From: Prescottella soli
Lineage (GTDB): Bacteria > Actinomycetota > Actinomycetes > Mycobacteriales > Mycobacteriaceae
Assembly: GCF_040024445.1 (NCBI RefSeq)
Contig: NZ_CP157276.1
Coordinates: 2,108,001-2,172,000, forward strand
DNA length: 64,000 nucleotides
Reading direction: 5' to 3'
How positions within the stretch are numbered: position 1 is the first letter of the stretch; every line of letters starts with the position of its first letter. Below the pieces are notes generated by a model. That model made no database searches, was not told where the DNA came from, and worked only from the letters and a program-made list of their open reading frames with translations. Shown here piece by piece: positions 55,631 to 64,000 of the stretch. A program made the position numbers and the translations under genes.

Positions 55631-56554
55631 TCACTTGTTTCGGCTCAGCAGACGAACCTTCCGGGTGGTGCCGGTGCCTTCCATGGCATCACGGAGACCG
55701 TCGCCGAACGTGGAGAATGCCAGAACGGTCGCGACGATCATGACTGCCGGGGCGATCAGTGCAGTCGGATCGGTGTACACGTTGTCGAACGCATCACGCA
55801 ACATACTGCCCCAAGATGTCTGCGGCGCCTGGACTCCGAGACCGAGGAAGCTCAACGACGCTTCGGCGACGATCGCAACGCCCGCGGAGAATGTGAGTTG
55901 CACCAGGATCGGGGACGCGGCGTTGGGAAGCACGTGTCGCCACAGTAGGCGCCACCGGGAACAACCGAGGGCACGACAAGCCTCGATATAGGTTTCGGTA
56001 GAAACGGACTCGGCGGCTCCGCGAGCAAGACGGAAGAGGGACGGAGCAAGGACGATACCTATCGCAAGCATCGCATTGGTCAGTCCCGGACCCAGGACAC
56101 CGACGATGGCGACGGCCAGGATCAGGGGCGGCAGCGACTGCAAGGCGTCGGAGATCCGCGACAGGACAGCCCCCGTTCCGCCACCGAGCAGGCCGGCGAG
56201 TAGTCCGAACGGGATTCCCAGGATCGCAGCGACACCCACGGCCTGAACGATCGCGGTCAAGGTCACCGATGCCGCGTCCAACAGGCGGCTGAGATTGTCG
56301 CGGCCGTACAGGTCGGTTCCGAGCAGATTCGATCCGCCTGCCGGCGCGAAGCTGTTCGACAGGTCCTGAGCGTTCGGATCATGCGGCGCCAACAATCCAC
56401 CGATCGCGGCCAGTAACGCAACGAAGGCAAGAAATACCAAGGCCGCCATTGCACTTCGATTGCTTCTGAGCAAACGCAGTGGCCGACTGTTGGTCCAGAA
56501 ATGGATGAGGCGATTCGACGTGCGCGGCGCTGTGGCGACTGTCGTTTGGATCAT
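55631..56554 (-). CDS. ABC transporter permease, DppC/OppC type
   Basis: A 307-residue inner-membrane permease with an N-terminal cytoplasmic segment, six predicted hydrophobic segments, and the EAA-loop IEACRALGCSRWRLLWRHVLPNA typical of OppC/DppC. It is last of the transporter genes, 11 bases after the DppB-like gene. It forms the heterodimeric channel with that protein. The substrate class is oligopeptide, opine or similar; which one is not visible in the sequence. Confidence 0.88.
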   Translation of the reverse strand: MIQTTVATAPRTSNRLIHFWTNSRPLRLLRSNRSAMAALVFLAFVALLAAIGGLLAPHDPNAQDLSNSFAPAGGSNLLGTDLYGRDNLSRLLDAASVTLTAIVQAVGVAAILGIPFGLLAGLLGGGTGAVLSRISDALQSLPPLILAVAIVGVLGPGLTNAMLAIGIVLAPSLFRLARGAAESVSTETYIEACRALGCSRWRLLWRHVLPNAASPILVQLTFSAGVAIVAEASLSFLGLGVQAPQTSWGSMLRDAFDNVYTDPTALIAPAVMIVATVLAFSTFGDGLRDAMEGTGTTRKVRLLSRNK

Positions 56555-56565
56555 GATTGAGCCTT

Positions 56566-57507
56566 TCAGACGCGGACACGCGGGTTGAAATAGCCGTACG
56601 AGGCATCGACGATCACGTTGATCACCACGATGAACACCGCGCAGACCATGACGATGCCGAGGATCACCGGGACATCACGGGAGAACACGGAGTCGACAGC
56701 GAGCGTTCCCAGCCCCGGAAGGGCGAACACGAACTCGACCGTCACAGCACCGGCGAGAACCCGGGACACCTGCAGGCCCAGCACCGTGACTATCGGGACT
56801 CCAGCGTTCTTGAGTCCGTGCTTGCCGATGATCGTCTTCTGCAGCAGACCTTTTGCGCGGGCTGTGCGGATGAAGTCTCGTCCCAGCACATCCACGAGCG
56901 AGGCTCGTGTCTGTCGTGCCAGTTCAGCGGCGGAAATTGCCGCGATCGCAATCGACGGCAGAATCAGATGCTGCAGCCACGCACCGGCCCCGTCGGCGAG
57001 AGGCGAGTACCCGGTGGCGGGGAAGATCGGACTGAGGATCGCGAAGGGAATCACCAAGGCCAGCGCAACGATGAACGGCGGCACCGCCATTGCCACGCTC
57101 GACAGCACGGTCAGACCCCGATCCAACCACGAGTTCGGGCGCACCGCGGCGGCGATCCCCGCCGGCAGTCCGACGGACACGACGATCACCATCGTCACGA
57201 CAGTGAGCGAGAGGGTCACCGGAAGCCGTTCCCCGATCACCTGCACAACTGTCTGGGAGCTGTAGAGCGAGGTCCCGAGGTCTCCCCTCAACACCCCGCC
57301 GAGCCAGTCGATGTACCGAACGATCAAAGGTTCGTTCAGCCCGAGAGCTTGCCGGGTCTCTTCGATCTGCTCGGGGCTGGCATTGTCCCCCGCGAGCTGA
57401 GTCGCCGCATCGCCGGGAACGAGATCGACCAATGCGTAGACGAAGAAGCTGACGAACAACAACATCGGAATCGCCGAGAGGATCCGCTTCGCGATCAGGT
57501 TCACCAT
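56566..57507 (-). CDS. ABC transporter permease, DppB/OppB type
   Basis: A 313-residue permease ([20 protein letters not shown]) with the signature VPGDAATQLAGDNASPEQIEE loop of DppB proteins and an EAA motif around VDVLGRDFIRTARAKGL. The ATG shares one base with the preceding ATPase stop. It pairs with the DppC-like permease. Confidence 0.9.
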   Translation of the reverse strand: MVNLIAKRILSAIPMLLFVSFFVYALVDLVPGDAATQLAGDNASPEQIEETRQALGLNEPLIVRYIDWLGGVLRGDLGTSLYSSQTVVQVIGERLPVTLSLTVVTMVIVVSVGLPAGIAAAVRPNSWLDRGLTVLSSVAMAVPPFIVALALVIPFAILSPIFPATGYSPLADGAGAWLQHLILPSIAIAAISAAELARQTRASLVDVLGRDFIRTARAKGLLQKTIIGKHGLKNAGVPIVTVLGLQVSRVLAGAVTVEFVFALPGLGTLAVDSVFSRDVPVILGIVMVCAVFIVVINVIVDASYGYFNPRVRV

Positions 57508-58373
57508 CAGGACTCCTTCGCTGGGCCGGCCGTCGCCGCCACAGCCTTGCCTGCAAGCACTTCGGCGCGCCGAGCGAGGAAGTGCGCCCGCGGATCCGGG
57601 ATCGCTTCGAGCAGTTTCCTGGTGTACGGGTGCTGCGGGTCGGTGAACACCTGCTCGGTGGGACCGGTCTCCACGATGACTCCCTTCTGCATCACCACGA
57701 CCCGATGCGCCAGGAACCTCACCAACGACAGGTCATGGGAGACGAACACATAGGCCAATCCCCGCTCGCGTTGCAGGTCGATCAGCAGATTGAGCACCTG
57801 CGCCTGGATCGAGACGTCCAACGCGGCCACCGGCTCGTCACACACGATGAAATCCGGCTCGGTAGCCAACGCGCGCGCGATCGCAATGCGCTGGAGCTGT
57901 CCGCCGGAGAACTCGCGCGGATACTTGTCGAGCTGGTCGACCCGCAGCCCGACCCGCCCCAACAGCGCGGTCACCGCTGCGTCCCGTTCCGAACCTTTCA
58001 AGCCACGGTGGATCGTGAGCGGCTCACCAACCGCTTCGCGGATGGTCATGTGTGGATCCAGCGACGAGAAGGGATCCTGGAAGATCATCTGCGCCCGCTG
58101 CCGGAACGCACGCAATTCCTTCTTGGACAGGGCGAGAACATCGCGACCTTCGAACGCCACCGAGCCGGAATCCGGTTCGATCAACCGCAGCACCAGGCGG
58201 CCGACGGTAGATTTTCCTGCACCGGATTCGCCGACGATTCCGAGAGTCTCCCCCCGCTCGACGGTGAAGGAGACGTGATCGGTCACCGTGGTGCGCTCAC
58301 GTACCCGCCCGAGCAGGTTCCGCTTCACCGGATAGGTCTTGACCAACTCGGACACTTCCAGCAGCGGGCTCAT
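57507..58373 (-). CDS. ABC transporter ATPase, DppF/OppF type
   Basis: A 288-residue ATPase. Walker A is [15 protein letters not shown], the signature [13 protein letters not shown], and Walker [13 protein letters not shown]. The Opp-type C-terminal extension includes [15 protein letters not shown]. It starts by overlapping the DppD-like gene stop (ATGA). It energises import together with the adjacent ATPase. Confidence 0.9.
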   Translation of the reverse strand: MSPLLEVSELVKTYPVKRNLLGRVRERTTVTDHVSFTVERGETLGIVGESGAGKSTVGRLVLRLIEPDSGSVAFEGRDVLALSKKELRAFRQRAQMIFQDPFSSLDPHMTIREAVGEPLTIHRGLKGSERDAAVTALLGRVGLRVDQLDKYPREFSGGQLQRIAIARALATEPDFIVCDEPVAALDVSIQAQVLNLLIDLQRERGLAYVFVSHDLSLVRFLAHRVVVMQKGVIVETGPTEQVFTDPQHPYTRKLLEAIPDPRAHFLARRAEVLAGKAVAATAGPAKES

Positions 58374-59413
58374 CCTGTAATTCCTTCCAAGACCAGATCA
58401 TTCGCACGGCTACACCGCACTGCACGCATGGAACCGGCCGGTGCGGTGCCCGCGAGCGGAACCGGACCGACTTCGCATTCGGGACGCACGTGGGGGCATC
58501 TCGGCGCGAAGCGGCACGATTGCGGCCAGTCCCACGGTGCAGGGACCGCTCCCGAGATCGACTTCAGTGGGGCCGATCGATCCCGGTGATCCGGAATCGC
58601 GTCGAGCAGCCCCTGTGTGTAGGGGTGTAGCGGGGACAGGAACAGATCCTCGACCGGTGCAGACTCGATGACCTGGCCCGCATACATGACGTTGACGACG
58701 TCGCACATCTGGGCGACGACACCGAGATCATGGGTGATGAACAGGATCGACACGTCGAACTGCTGCTGCACGTCGCGCATCAGTTCGAGCATCTGCGCCT
58801 GCACCGTCACATCCAGTGCGGTGGTCGGTTCGTCCGCGATCAGCAGCTTCGGCCGGCACACCAGCGCGATCGCGAGCATCACCCGCTGGCACATGCCACC
58901 GGAGAATTCGTGCGGATAGGCGTGGGCGCGCCGCGCCGCGTCCGCGATCCCCACCGCATCGAGCATCTCCACCGCGCGCCCCCAGGCGACCTTCCGATCC
59001 ACCCCTTCATGCCTCCGCACGACCTCGGCGATCTGGGATCCGACCGTGAAGGCCGGGTCCAAACTGCGGCGAGGTTCTTGGAAGATCATCGACACTTCGG
59101 TGCCCCGCACCGCTGCCAGGTCACGATCGGTCATGCCGACGAGCTCACGGCCGGCGACTCGAATCGAACCCGATACCTTCGATGTCGCACCGGGTAGCAA
59201 GCCCATCACCGCGAGTGATGTCACCGTCTTCCCGGACCCGGATTCACCCACGACGCCGACCACCGACCCCGCCGGGATCGACAGACCGATCCCGTCGACC
59301 ACTCTGGTCCACCCGTTGTCGGTGACGAAGTCCACCGACAGGTCCTCGATTCGCAACACCGGTTCCGCGCCGGAGCGCGCCGACGTCGATTGGTCAACGA
59401 CATCGATACTCAT
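58370..59413 (-). CDS. ABC transporter ATPase, DppD/OppD type
   Basis: A 347-residue ATPase starting MSIDVVDQSTSA at 59413 (GGGAG ribosome site; the longer frame is rejected). Walker A is GESGSGKTVTSLAVMG, signature FSGGMCQRVMLAI, Walker B LLIADEPTTALD. A C-terminal cysteine-containing segment (CRFAPRCPHVRPECEVGPV) is typical of OppD/DppD, where it can hold an iron-sulphur cluster. It lies 396 bases behind the substrate-binding protein gene. Confidence 0.9.
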   Translation of the reverse strand: MSIDVVDQSTSARSGAEPVLRIEDLSVDFVTDNGWTRVVDGIGLSIPAGSVVGVVGESGSGKTVTSLAVMGLLPGATSKVSGSIRVAGRELVGMTDRDLAAVRGTEVSMIFQEPRRSLDPAFTVGSQIAEVVRRHEGVDRKVAWGRAVEMLDAVGIADAARRAHAYPHEFSGGMCQRVMLAIALVCRPKLLIADEPTTALDVTVQAQMLELMRDVQQQFDVSILFITHDLGVVAQMCDVVNVMYAGQVIESAPVEDLFLSPLHPYTQGLLDAIPDHRDRSAPLKSISGAVPAPWDWPQSCRFAPRCPHVRPECEVGPVPLAGTAPAGSMRAVRCSRANDLVLEGITG

Positions 59414-59472
59414 GCAGCAACTCCCGAACTCCGTTGGCCCGCGGCGAACAAGCAACTCGCAGTGCCGAGAAA

Positions 59473-59490
59473 ATATGAGGCAGTTCATAT
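59473..59490. promoter_or_regulatory. Putative operator: ATATGA-6-TCATAT inverted repeat
   Basis: A 6-6-6 inverted repeat in an otherwise GC-rich region, 60 bases upstream of the DppD-like gene. It could be bound by the neighbouring IclR protein; this is speculative. Confidence 0.35.
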
Positions 59491-59661
59491 CTCAGAATCA
59501 CGCTAACCATTCTCTGCATAGAGCGCAACACATTCCGCACAACAGAATCGGTCAGCTCGCGGTGCCATAAGGACGGCGGGTGCGCGTCGGCAGCCGTGGA
59601 CGATAGCCGCTCGCGCACAACGGGATCGACCTGCTCGGATACCCGTGCTGCAGAAGTGAGA

Positions 59662-59696
59662 AACGCTGCGCTGGAGTCGGATTCCAGCGCAGCGTT
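59662..59696 (-). terminator. Hairpin behind the substrate-binding protein gene
   Basis: Perfect 14-base stem (AACGCTGCGCTGGA) with a 7-base loop, 113 bases past the stop. It may reduce read-through into the permease genes, giving excess binding protein. Confidence 0.7.
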
Positions 59697-59809
59697 GGGG
59701 TGGACGCGAGATGCACGTCAGTGGCCGGACGCGGTTCATCGCCGACGCTGCTGCACGGCGGGGCAGCAGCCCCGGCGACGAACCTATCCCTCTCGCCCTT
59801 CGGTGCGGG

Positions 59810-61390
59810 CTACTTCGCTACACCGACGTGACGCAGGTCGGGGACACCTTGAATACGGGACATCGCCATATCGGTGGCCCCGATGACCTTGTCGGAGTAC
59901 GCGAACTGAGTCGGCGTAGCGCAGATGAATACGTTCATCGCCTGCTCGGTTGCGATCGCCGCCGTGTCTTCGAGTGCTTGGTTCTGTTGATCCTCGGATA
60001 GGTTCGGGTCGAACGCGCGGTCGAGGGTCTCGTCGAAGCCTGCCGGGCGGGGTCCGGGGAACAGCGCCGGCGACCGGTACCAGTACTGGAACGACTGGAG
60101 CGAACTCGGCCGCGGCACACGGCCGTTGATGACCGCGTCGTAGGCATCGCCTCGACTGAATCGTGCGTTCATCTCCGCCTGATCGACTTCTTGGAAGTTC
60201 ACCTTGATCCCGATGTTCTCGAACTGCGAGCGCACCGCAGTCGCGATCTCGACCACCGGCGAAACCCTTGCAGGAGCCATGATGTCGAGCTGGAGATCGG
60301 TAATCCCCGCCGATGCCAGAATCTGCCGGGCACGCTCGGGGTCGAAGTCGTACCGGATCGGCGGCTGGTCGAGGTAGCCGACCATTCCTGGCGTGGCGGC
60401 CTGCGGGTTGGGTGTGCACTGCCCGTGCAGGATCGACTTGTTGATCCCGTCCCGATCGATCGCGAAGTTCAACGCCTGGCGCACATCCGGTCGAGCCATG
60501 TCGGCAGAGTTGGTGTTCACGTTGACTGCGTACGCGGTGGACGGCGGGTACGAGTAGAACCCGAATCCACGACCCAGGTTCGACGCCTGGGCGTAGTCGA
60601 CAGGCATGACGTATGCAAGGTCGATCTGCCGCGAACGCAATGCGTTCATGCGCGCGTTGCCGTCCGCGTAGCCCGTGATCGTGATGCGCTCCGGGAGCTG
60701 AGCGGATTTGTCCCAGTAGCCTTCCCTGCGCACATACGAGACCGAATCACCGACGCGCAGGGTCTCGAGGACATAGGGCCCGGACCCGACCGGACGCACG
60801 TCGAGGTCCGGGTTGGCGACGGCGTTCGGGCTGATGAGCATCCCCTCGACGCCGGACAGCACATAGGGAAGGTCCGACGCCGGCCGGTTCGTTCGTATCG
60901 TGACCGTCGATGGATCGACGGCGTCGATTCCCTCGACCATCGAGTAGTAGCTCGAGACCGTCGAGCCCGGGAGACGCATTGCCCGCTCCAGCGACGCCTT
61001 CACAGCGGCCGAATCGAGTTTCGCGCCATCGGAGAAAGTGACATCGTCGCGGAGAGTGAAGGTCACGGACCTACCGTCCGGCCCGAACTCCCATCCGGTG
61101 GCAACCATGGGGGCAAGCACCGCGCCGTTCTCACCGTTCACGATCTGGGTGAGACGATCGTAGAGCGGCGTCAGGTACGGGTAAGCGGCGACGGTCGAGG
61201 GGACCGTGTAGGGGTCGACCGGTCGAGGGGGCAGGAAGTACCCCACCCGCAAATGGCCGGACGGATCGGCGTCCGAAGCATCGAGGGTCGCGGGTGCACC
61301 GTTCTGTGCGGCGGGCTGACCGCCACATCCAGTCACCGCCAGGGCAAGCATCACAGCGGCGCCGCAAACCTTCAGTCCTGGAAATCTCAT
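59810..61390 (-). CDS. ABC transporter substrate-binding lipoprotein, SBP_bac_5 family
   Basis: A 526-residue extracytoplasmic binding lipoprotein. The signal peptide ends in the lipobox VTGC with Cys22. The mature protein shows the class-C/peptide-binding layout (LTPLYDRLTQIVNG; WEFGPDGRSVTFTLRDDVTF; VRPVGSGPYVLE; ARQILASAGITDLQLD). It delivers ligand to the DppBCDF-type permease. Its gene precedes the transporter genes on the same strand and follows the alpha/beta hydrolase gene. Confidence 0.9.
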   Translation of the reverse strand: MRFPGLKVCGAAVMLALAVTGCGGQPAAQNGAPATLDASDADPSGHLRVGYFLPPRPVDPYTVPSTVAAYPYLTPLYDRLTQIVNGENGAVLAPMVATGWEFGPDGRSVTFTLRDDVTFSDGAKLDSAAVKASLERAMRLPGSTVSSYYSMVEGIDAVDPSTVTIRTNRPASDLPYVLSGVEGMLISPNAVANPDLDVRPVGSGPYVLETLRVGDSVSYVRREGYWDKSAQLPERITITGYADGNARMNALRSRQIDLAYVMPVDYAQASNLGRGFGFYSYPPSTAYAVNVNTNSADMARPDVRQALNFAIDRDGINKSILHGQCTPNPQAATPGMVGYLDQPPIRYDFDPERARQILASAGITDLQLDIMAPARVSPVVEIATAVRSQFENIGIKVNFQEVDQAEMNARFSRGDAYDAVINGRVPRPSSLQSFQYWYRSPALFPGPRPAGFDETLDRAFDPNLSEDQQNQALEDTAAIATEQAMNVFICATPTQFAYSDKVIGATDMAMSRIQGVPDLRHVGVAK

Positions 61391-61484
61391 GGATTGTTCC
61401 TCTCGCAGAAGTGCTTTCGAAGCCGGTACCCCGGGCGACCGGGGCCGGTGGGAAACGCTCTACAGATGCCCGATGAGGTCGGCG

Positions 61485-62615
61485 CTACAGCTGGAATCGC
61501 TGCCCGATCCACTCGGCGATCACGTCGGCGACCTGCGGGCGGGTGTCTGTCGGCCGGTCGAAGTAGTGGTCACCCGGCAGCTCCACGCCGGCCTTGTCGG
61601 CCGAGGCGAGACCGTCGAGGAGTGCCTTGGCGTCACTGGGGAACACCCCGGTGTCCGCCGCGCCGTTGACGACAAAACTCGGCACCGAAATGTTCGCCAG
61701 GTGCGGGCCGGCGTTGCACTGCGACGTCTCCTGACTCCACATCGAGAGCCACGTCCGCAGCGTGCACGAGGTCACCAAGCCCCACGTCGAGCCGTTCGAC
61801 TGCTTGGGCTCCCCGTGGTAGCACCAGTTCGGTTTGCGATCGTTGGCGTCGATGGTGGGGTCGACGAAACGCGGGTCCGCCCACGTCCGCGGCACGGTGA
61901 AGACACGATCGCGCTGGCCGGCCGCGGCGAGGCGTCGCAGTTCCGACTTCGCCCAGTCGGTGATCCGTGCGTTGCGGTCACGCTGCGCGGCCCGGTACCG
62001 GGTCAGGAATTCGGCCGTGAAAGGCCGCTCCCGCTCCGGATTCCACAGGTCGAGTTCAGGATCGGTGAGAGTCGGGTCGTTCTCGTCGATCACCGCGGGA
62101 TCGAGCTGACTGGTCAGCACGTCAGGACGCCCCTGATGCGCCGCGAGAGCGATGAACGCATCACCGGGCACCAGGTCGTCGAGTCCGGGTGCGGGCCGCA
62201 TCCCCGGCAGGGCAACGACATTCGGCGTGGTCGCATGCGACTGGTACGCCGCCATCAGCGAGCATCCCCCGGAGTTTCCGAGGATGATCACCGACTCGAC
62301 GCCCATCTGTTCGCGTAGCCACCGCACTCCGACACCGATATCGACGAGCGCACGATCGAGGAGGAAGTGCAGTGGGTCGTTGCGGAACCGGGTGTTCCAA
62401 CCCAGGAATCCGAATCCGCGTGCCGCCAAGTGGTCGGCGATGTAGTGCTGGGAGAAGTCGACGTTGTAGTGGGTTGCGATTACGGCAACCTTGGGCCGAG
62501 TTCCGCGGGGGCGGTGGTAGACACCCTGGCAGGGCCAGCCACCCGCCCCCGCTCGGGACTGCCCCGGCGCGGACAGGCCGACGAACGTGGTCTCGATCTC
62601 GGATAGCTGCGTCAC
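61485..62615 (-). CDS. Alpha/beta hydrolase
   Basis: A 376-residue cytoplasmic alpha/beta hydrolase. The nucleophile elbow is GNSGG with Ser115, the acid is probably in VVNGAADTGVFPSD and the histidine in PGDHYFDRP. It is larger than simple esterases owing to an insertion between residues 180 and 280. It lies between a VOC-protein gene and the binding-protein gene, all on the minus strand, and may cleave the imported ester, amide or thioester. The substrate is unknown. Confidence 0.82.
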   Translation of the reverse strand: MTQLSEIETTFVGLSAPGQSRAGAGGWPCQGVYHRPRGTRPKVAVIATHYNVDFSQHYIADHLAARGFGFLGWNTRFRNDPLHFLLDRALVDIGVGVRWLREQMGVESVIILGNSGGCSLMAAYQSHATTPNVVALPGMRPAPGLDDLVPGDAFIALAAHQGRPDVLTSQLDPAVIDENDPTLTDPELDLWNPERERPFTAEFLTRYRAAQRDRNARITDWAKSELRRLAAAGQRDRVFTVPRTWADPRFVDPTIDANDRKPNWCYHGEPKQSNGSTWGLVTSCTLRTWLSMWSQETSQCNAGPHLANISVPSFVVNGAADTGVFPSDAKALLDGLASADKAGVELPGDHYFDRPTDTRPQVADVIAEWIGQRFQL

Positions 62616-62633
62616 GAGCTGCTCATGCCTCCA

Positions 62634-63548
62634 TCAGGAATTCGGATCTGTCGAGTCTGTGATCCGGGTGAGGAATTGGACGAATGTTCCGGGCGACTGG
62701 GTCGGATGCACCCAGAGTTGACGGCACGGCCCCCAGGGAGACTGCATCGGCGAGTCGGTGGGCGGCCCCAACGTGACCACGCCGGCATCGTCGAAGCGCT
62801 GCGCCAACAAATCGACATCGTCGACCTCGAACGTGGTCATGTAGTGGCCGGACCGCCCGGTATCGAGGGCACGTTGAAGTGCCGCACCCTGAGGCCTCGT
62901 GGTGTCGGTCGGGACGGTGATCTCGACATTGGTATCACCGGGCAGTCCGAACACCGTCGCGCGCAGGCCCCATTGCGGAACGTCGTACGACGGGTTCGGG
63001 ATTGCGCCGAGCCCCGACAGCGTCGCGACGATCGACTCGTCGTCGCGCCCGACCAGAACCTGGGTGAAGAGTCTGGTTCCGGGTGTCGTGGCCGAGAATT
63101 GCCGCGGCCCGTCGTGCAGTCGGAGAAGTTGAGTGAAGGCACCGCCCATCGCCGCCGGTTTGAACCACAGCATCTCGGCTCGTTCGCCGACCGAGGCAGG
63201 GGCGAACCTCGGCGGACCCACGACATCGATTCCGGCTTCTCGGACGCGGTCGTAGGCGGCCGCCATGTCGGCCACTTCGTAACACGAGAGATAGGTGCGT
63301 GCACCGAAGCGTTCGACGAACGCCGCGATTGCGGCACCGTTGCGTTTGCTCGTGTCCACCCCACGGACCAGTTCGAGATAGCTTCCGTCGGCGAAACCGA
63401 ATGTGGCTACCTCTGCCCCCCATTCGGGGCGATACGACAGGTCGGAGAGCACAAATCCCAGACGCGAGTACTGCCCGACAGCGGCGGTGAGGTCGGGCAC
63501 GGCGATCGCCACCCCGACGTACCGTCCGATCGTCGAACCCGCTGTCAT
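62634..63548 (-). CDS. VOC-superfamily protein (glyoxalase/dioxygenase fold)
   Basis: A 304-residue protein with two VOC-type halves (VGVAIAVPDLTAAVGQYSRLGF and LFTQVLVGRDDESIVATLSG) and a C-terminal MTTFEVDDVDLLAQRFDDAG segment. The ATG overlaps the stop of the upstream acyl-CoA ligase gene (ATGA). VOC proteins include extradiol dioxygenases, epimerases and resistance proteins; metal ligands could not be assigned. It probably works on a CoA ester made by the ligase or a product of the hydrolase. Confidence 0.75.
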   Translation of the reverse strand: MTAGSTIGRYVGVAIAVPDLTAAVGQYSRLGFVLSDLSYRPEWGAEVATFGFADGSYLELVRGVDTSKRNGAAIAAFVERFGARTYLSCYEVADMAAAYDRVREAGIDVVGPPRFAPASVGERAEMLWFKPAAMGGAFTQLLRLHDGPRQFSATTPGTRLFTQVLVGRDDESIVATLSGLGAIPNPSYDVPQWGLRATVFGLPGDTNVEITVPTDTTRPQGAALQRALDTGRSGHYMTTFEVDDVDLLAQRFDDAGVVTLGPPTDSPMQSPWGPCRQLWVHPTQSPGTFVQFLTRITDSTDPNS

Positions 63549-64000
63549 GCCGTGGTCCGCGTGCTGTCCCCGGTGAGACCGAGGATTTGCAGTGCCTGCT
63601 CACGGACCTCGCTCTTGTGAACCTTGTTGGACATGCCGCGAGGCAGCGGGTCGTCCTGGAACAGGACGTATTTGGGCGCCTTGTAACGCGCCAGGCGCTG
63701 TCGGCAGTACTCGATCAGTTCGTCCGCGCTCGGCGAGTCGGAGGCGTTCCGATCGCGCCGGGCGATCAGCGCCGGCACCTCTCCCCATTTCTCGTCAGGG
63801 GCGGCGACGACCACAAGCTCGAGGAGCCCGGGATAGCCTGCGAGCACACGCTCGATCTCGGCGGGGTAGATGTTGACACCTCCCGAGATCAGCATGTCCT
63901 TGGCGCGATCGACGACGTAGAAGTACCCTTCCTCGTCCTGCTTGACGAGGTCGCCGGTGCGCAGCCAACCGTCGATGAACGCCGCCTTGGTTGCGGTGGG
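63545..64000 (-). CDS. Acyl-CoA synthetase, C-terminal part (5' end beyond window)
   Basis: The last 151 codons of an AMP-forming acyl-CoA ligase, cut by the right edge. The visible part starts within the IDGWLRTGDLVKQDEEGYFY region and includes DRAKDMLISGGVNIYPAEIE. The C-terminal lysine region is RGMSNKVHKSEV. It is the first visible gene of the minus-strand cluster that ends with the ABC transporter. The substrate cannot be deduced from this part. Confidence 0.88.
   Translation of the reverse strand, partial: PTATKAAFIDGWLRTGDLVKQDEEGYFYVVDRAKDMLISGGVNIYPAEIERVLAGYPGLLELVVVAAPDEKWGEVPALIARRDRNASDSPSADELIEYCRQRLARYKAPKYVLFQDDPLPRGMSNKVHKSEVREQALQILGLTGDSTRTTA

Larger units (their letters stand above)
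59414..59809. other. Gap between substrate-binding protein gene and transporter ATPase gene
   Basis: About 400 bases without a convincing gene. It holds the hairpin at 59662-59696 and an inverted repeat at 59473-59490, so the dppDFBC-type genes may have their own promoter here. Confidence 0.5.

Overview
The window is high-GC actinobacterial DNA and most likely comes from a Rhodococcus (Nocardiaceae). The species cannot be settled from the sequence alone. Gene content and order closely follow the cholesterol/steroid catabolism region known from Mycobacterium tuberculosis (roughly Rv3494c-Rv3564) and rhodococci. Two operator types punctuate it: KstR-type sites (consensus TAGAACNNGTTCTA) in the left 26 kb, and KstR2-type sites (ACCAAG...CTTGGT) in the 29-47 kb part. 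No tRNA, rRNA, insertion sequence or CRISPR array was noticed.

Layout. (1) 1-8437, minus strand: the mce4 steroid importer, yrbE4A-yrbE4B-mce4A-B-C-D-E-F, with mce4F cut by the left edge. (2) 9094-14623: hsd4A, fdxD, fadE26-fadE27-fadD17. (3) 14688-24096: fadD19 with a flavin oxidoreductase, echA19, an F420-type oxidoreductase, then DUF35 protein-ltp4-ltp3-F420-type oxidoreductase-NTF2-like protein, the set linked to C24-branched sterol side chains. (4) 24263-28105: cyp125 divergent from fadA5, a Ddn-like gene and a GNAT. (5) 28168-33428: the KstR2-type block of two SDR genes divergent from echA20-ipdA-ipdB-ipdC for the last steroid rings. (6) 33515-43074: about 9.6 kb of unrelated genes lying between ipdC and fadA6. 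It holds an NB-ARC LuxR regulator, a degenerate ParA/MinD-like protein with a KPEKAA-repeat membrane protein and an exported glycine-zipper protein, DUF2277, a CYP102-like stand-alone P450, an alpha/beta hydrolase-LuxR fusion and a methyltransferase. (7) 43160-52907: fadA6-kstR2, ipdF-fadE30, and fadD3-echA-fadE31-fadE32-fadE33. (8) 52973-64000: a gamma-butyrolactone-receptor-like TetR, a HAD phosphatase, an IclR regulator and an oligopeptide-type ABC importer with a hydrolase, a VOC protein and an acyl-CoA ligase cut by the right edge.

How it works together. Mce4 with its YrbE permeases brings sterol in. CYP125 oxidises the side-chain terminus, FadD19/FadD17 make CoA thioesters, and FadE26/27, EchA19, Hsd4A and FadA5 run beta-oxidation. 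The Ltp3/Ltp4/DUF35 set probably cleaves branched side chains. FadD3, IpdF, FadE30, IpdC, EchA20, IpdAB, FadE31-33 and FadA6 degrade the C/D-ring propionate, under KstR2. The genes for ring A/B opening (ksh, hsa) and for the last side-chain steps (fadE28/29, chsH1/H2, ltp2) are not in this window.

The most unusual parts are the 9.6 kb insert, chiefly the pseudo-ParA/membrane/exported protein trio and the reductase-less BM3-like P450 behind a triple GATACCG-type operator; the cysteine-less Ltp4/Ltp3 pair with a tandem DUF35 protein; a KstR operator built into a long palindrome behind fdxD; and the transporter-hydrolase-ligase cluster at the right end.
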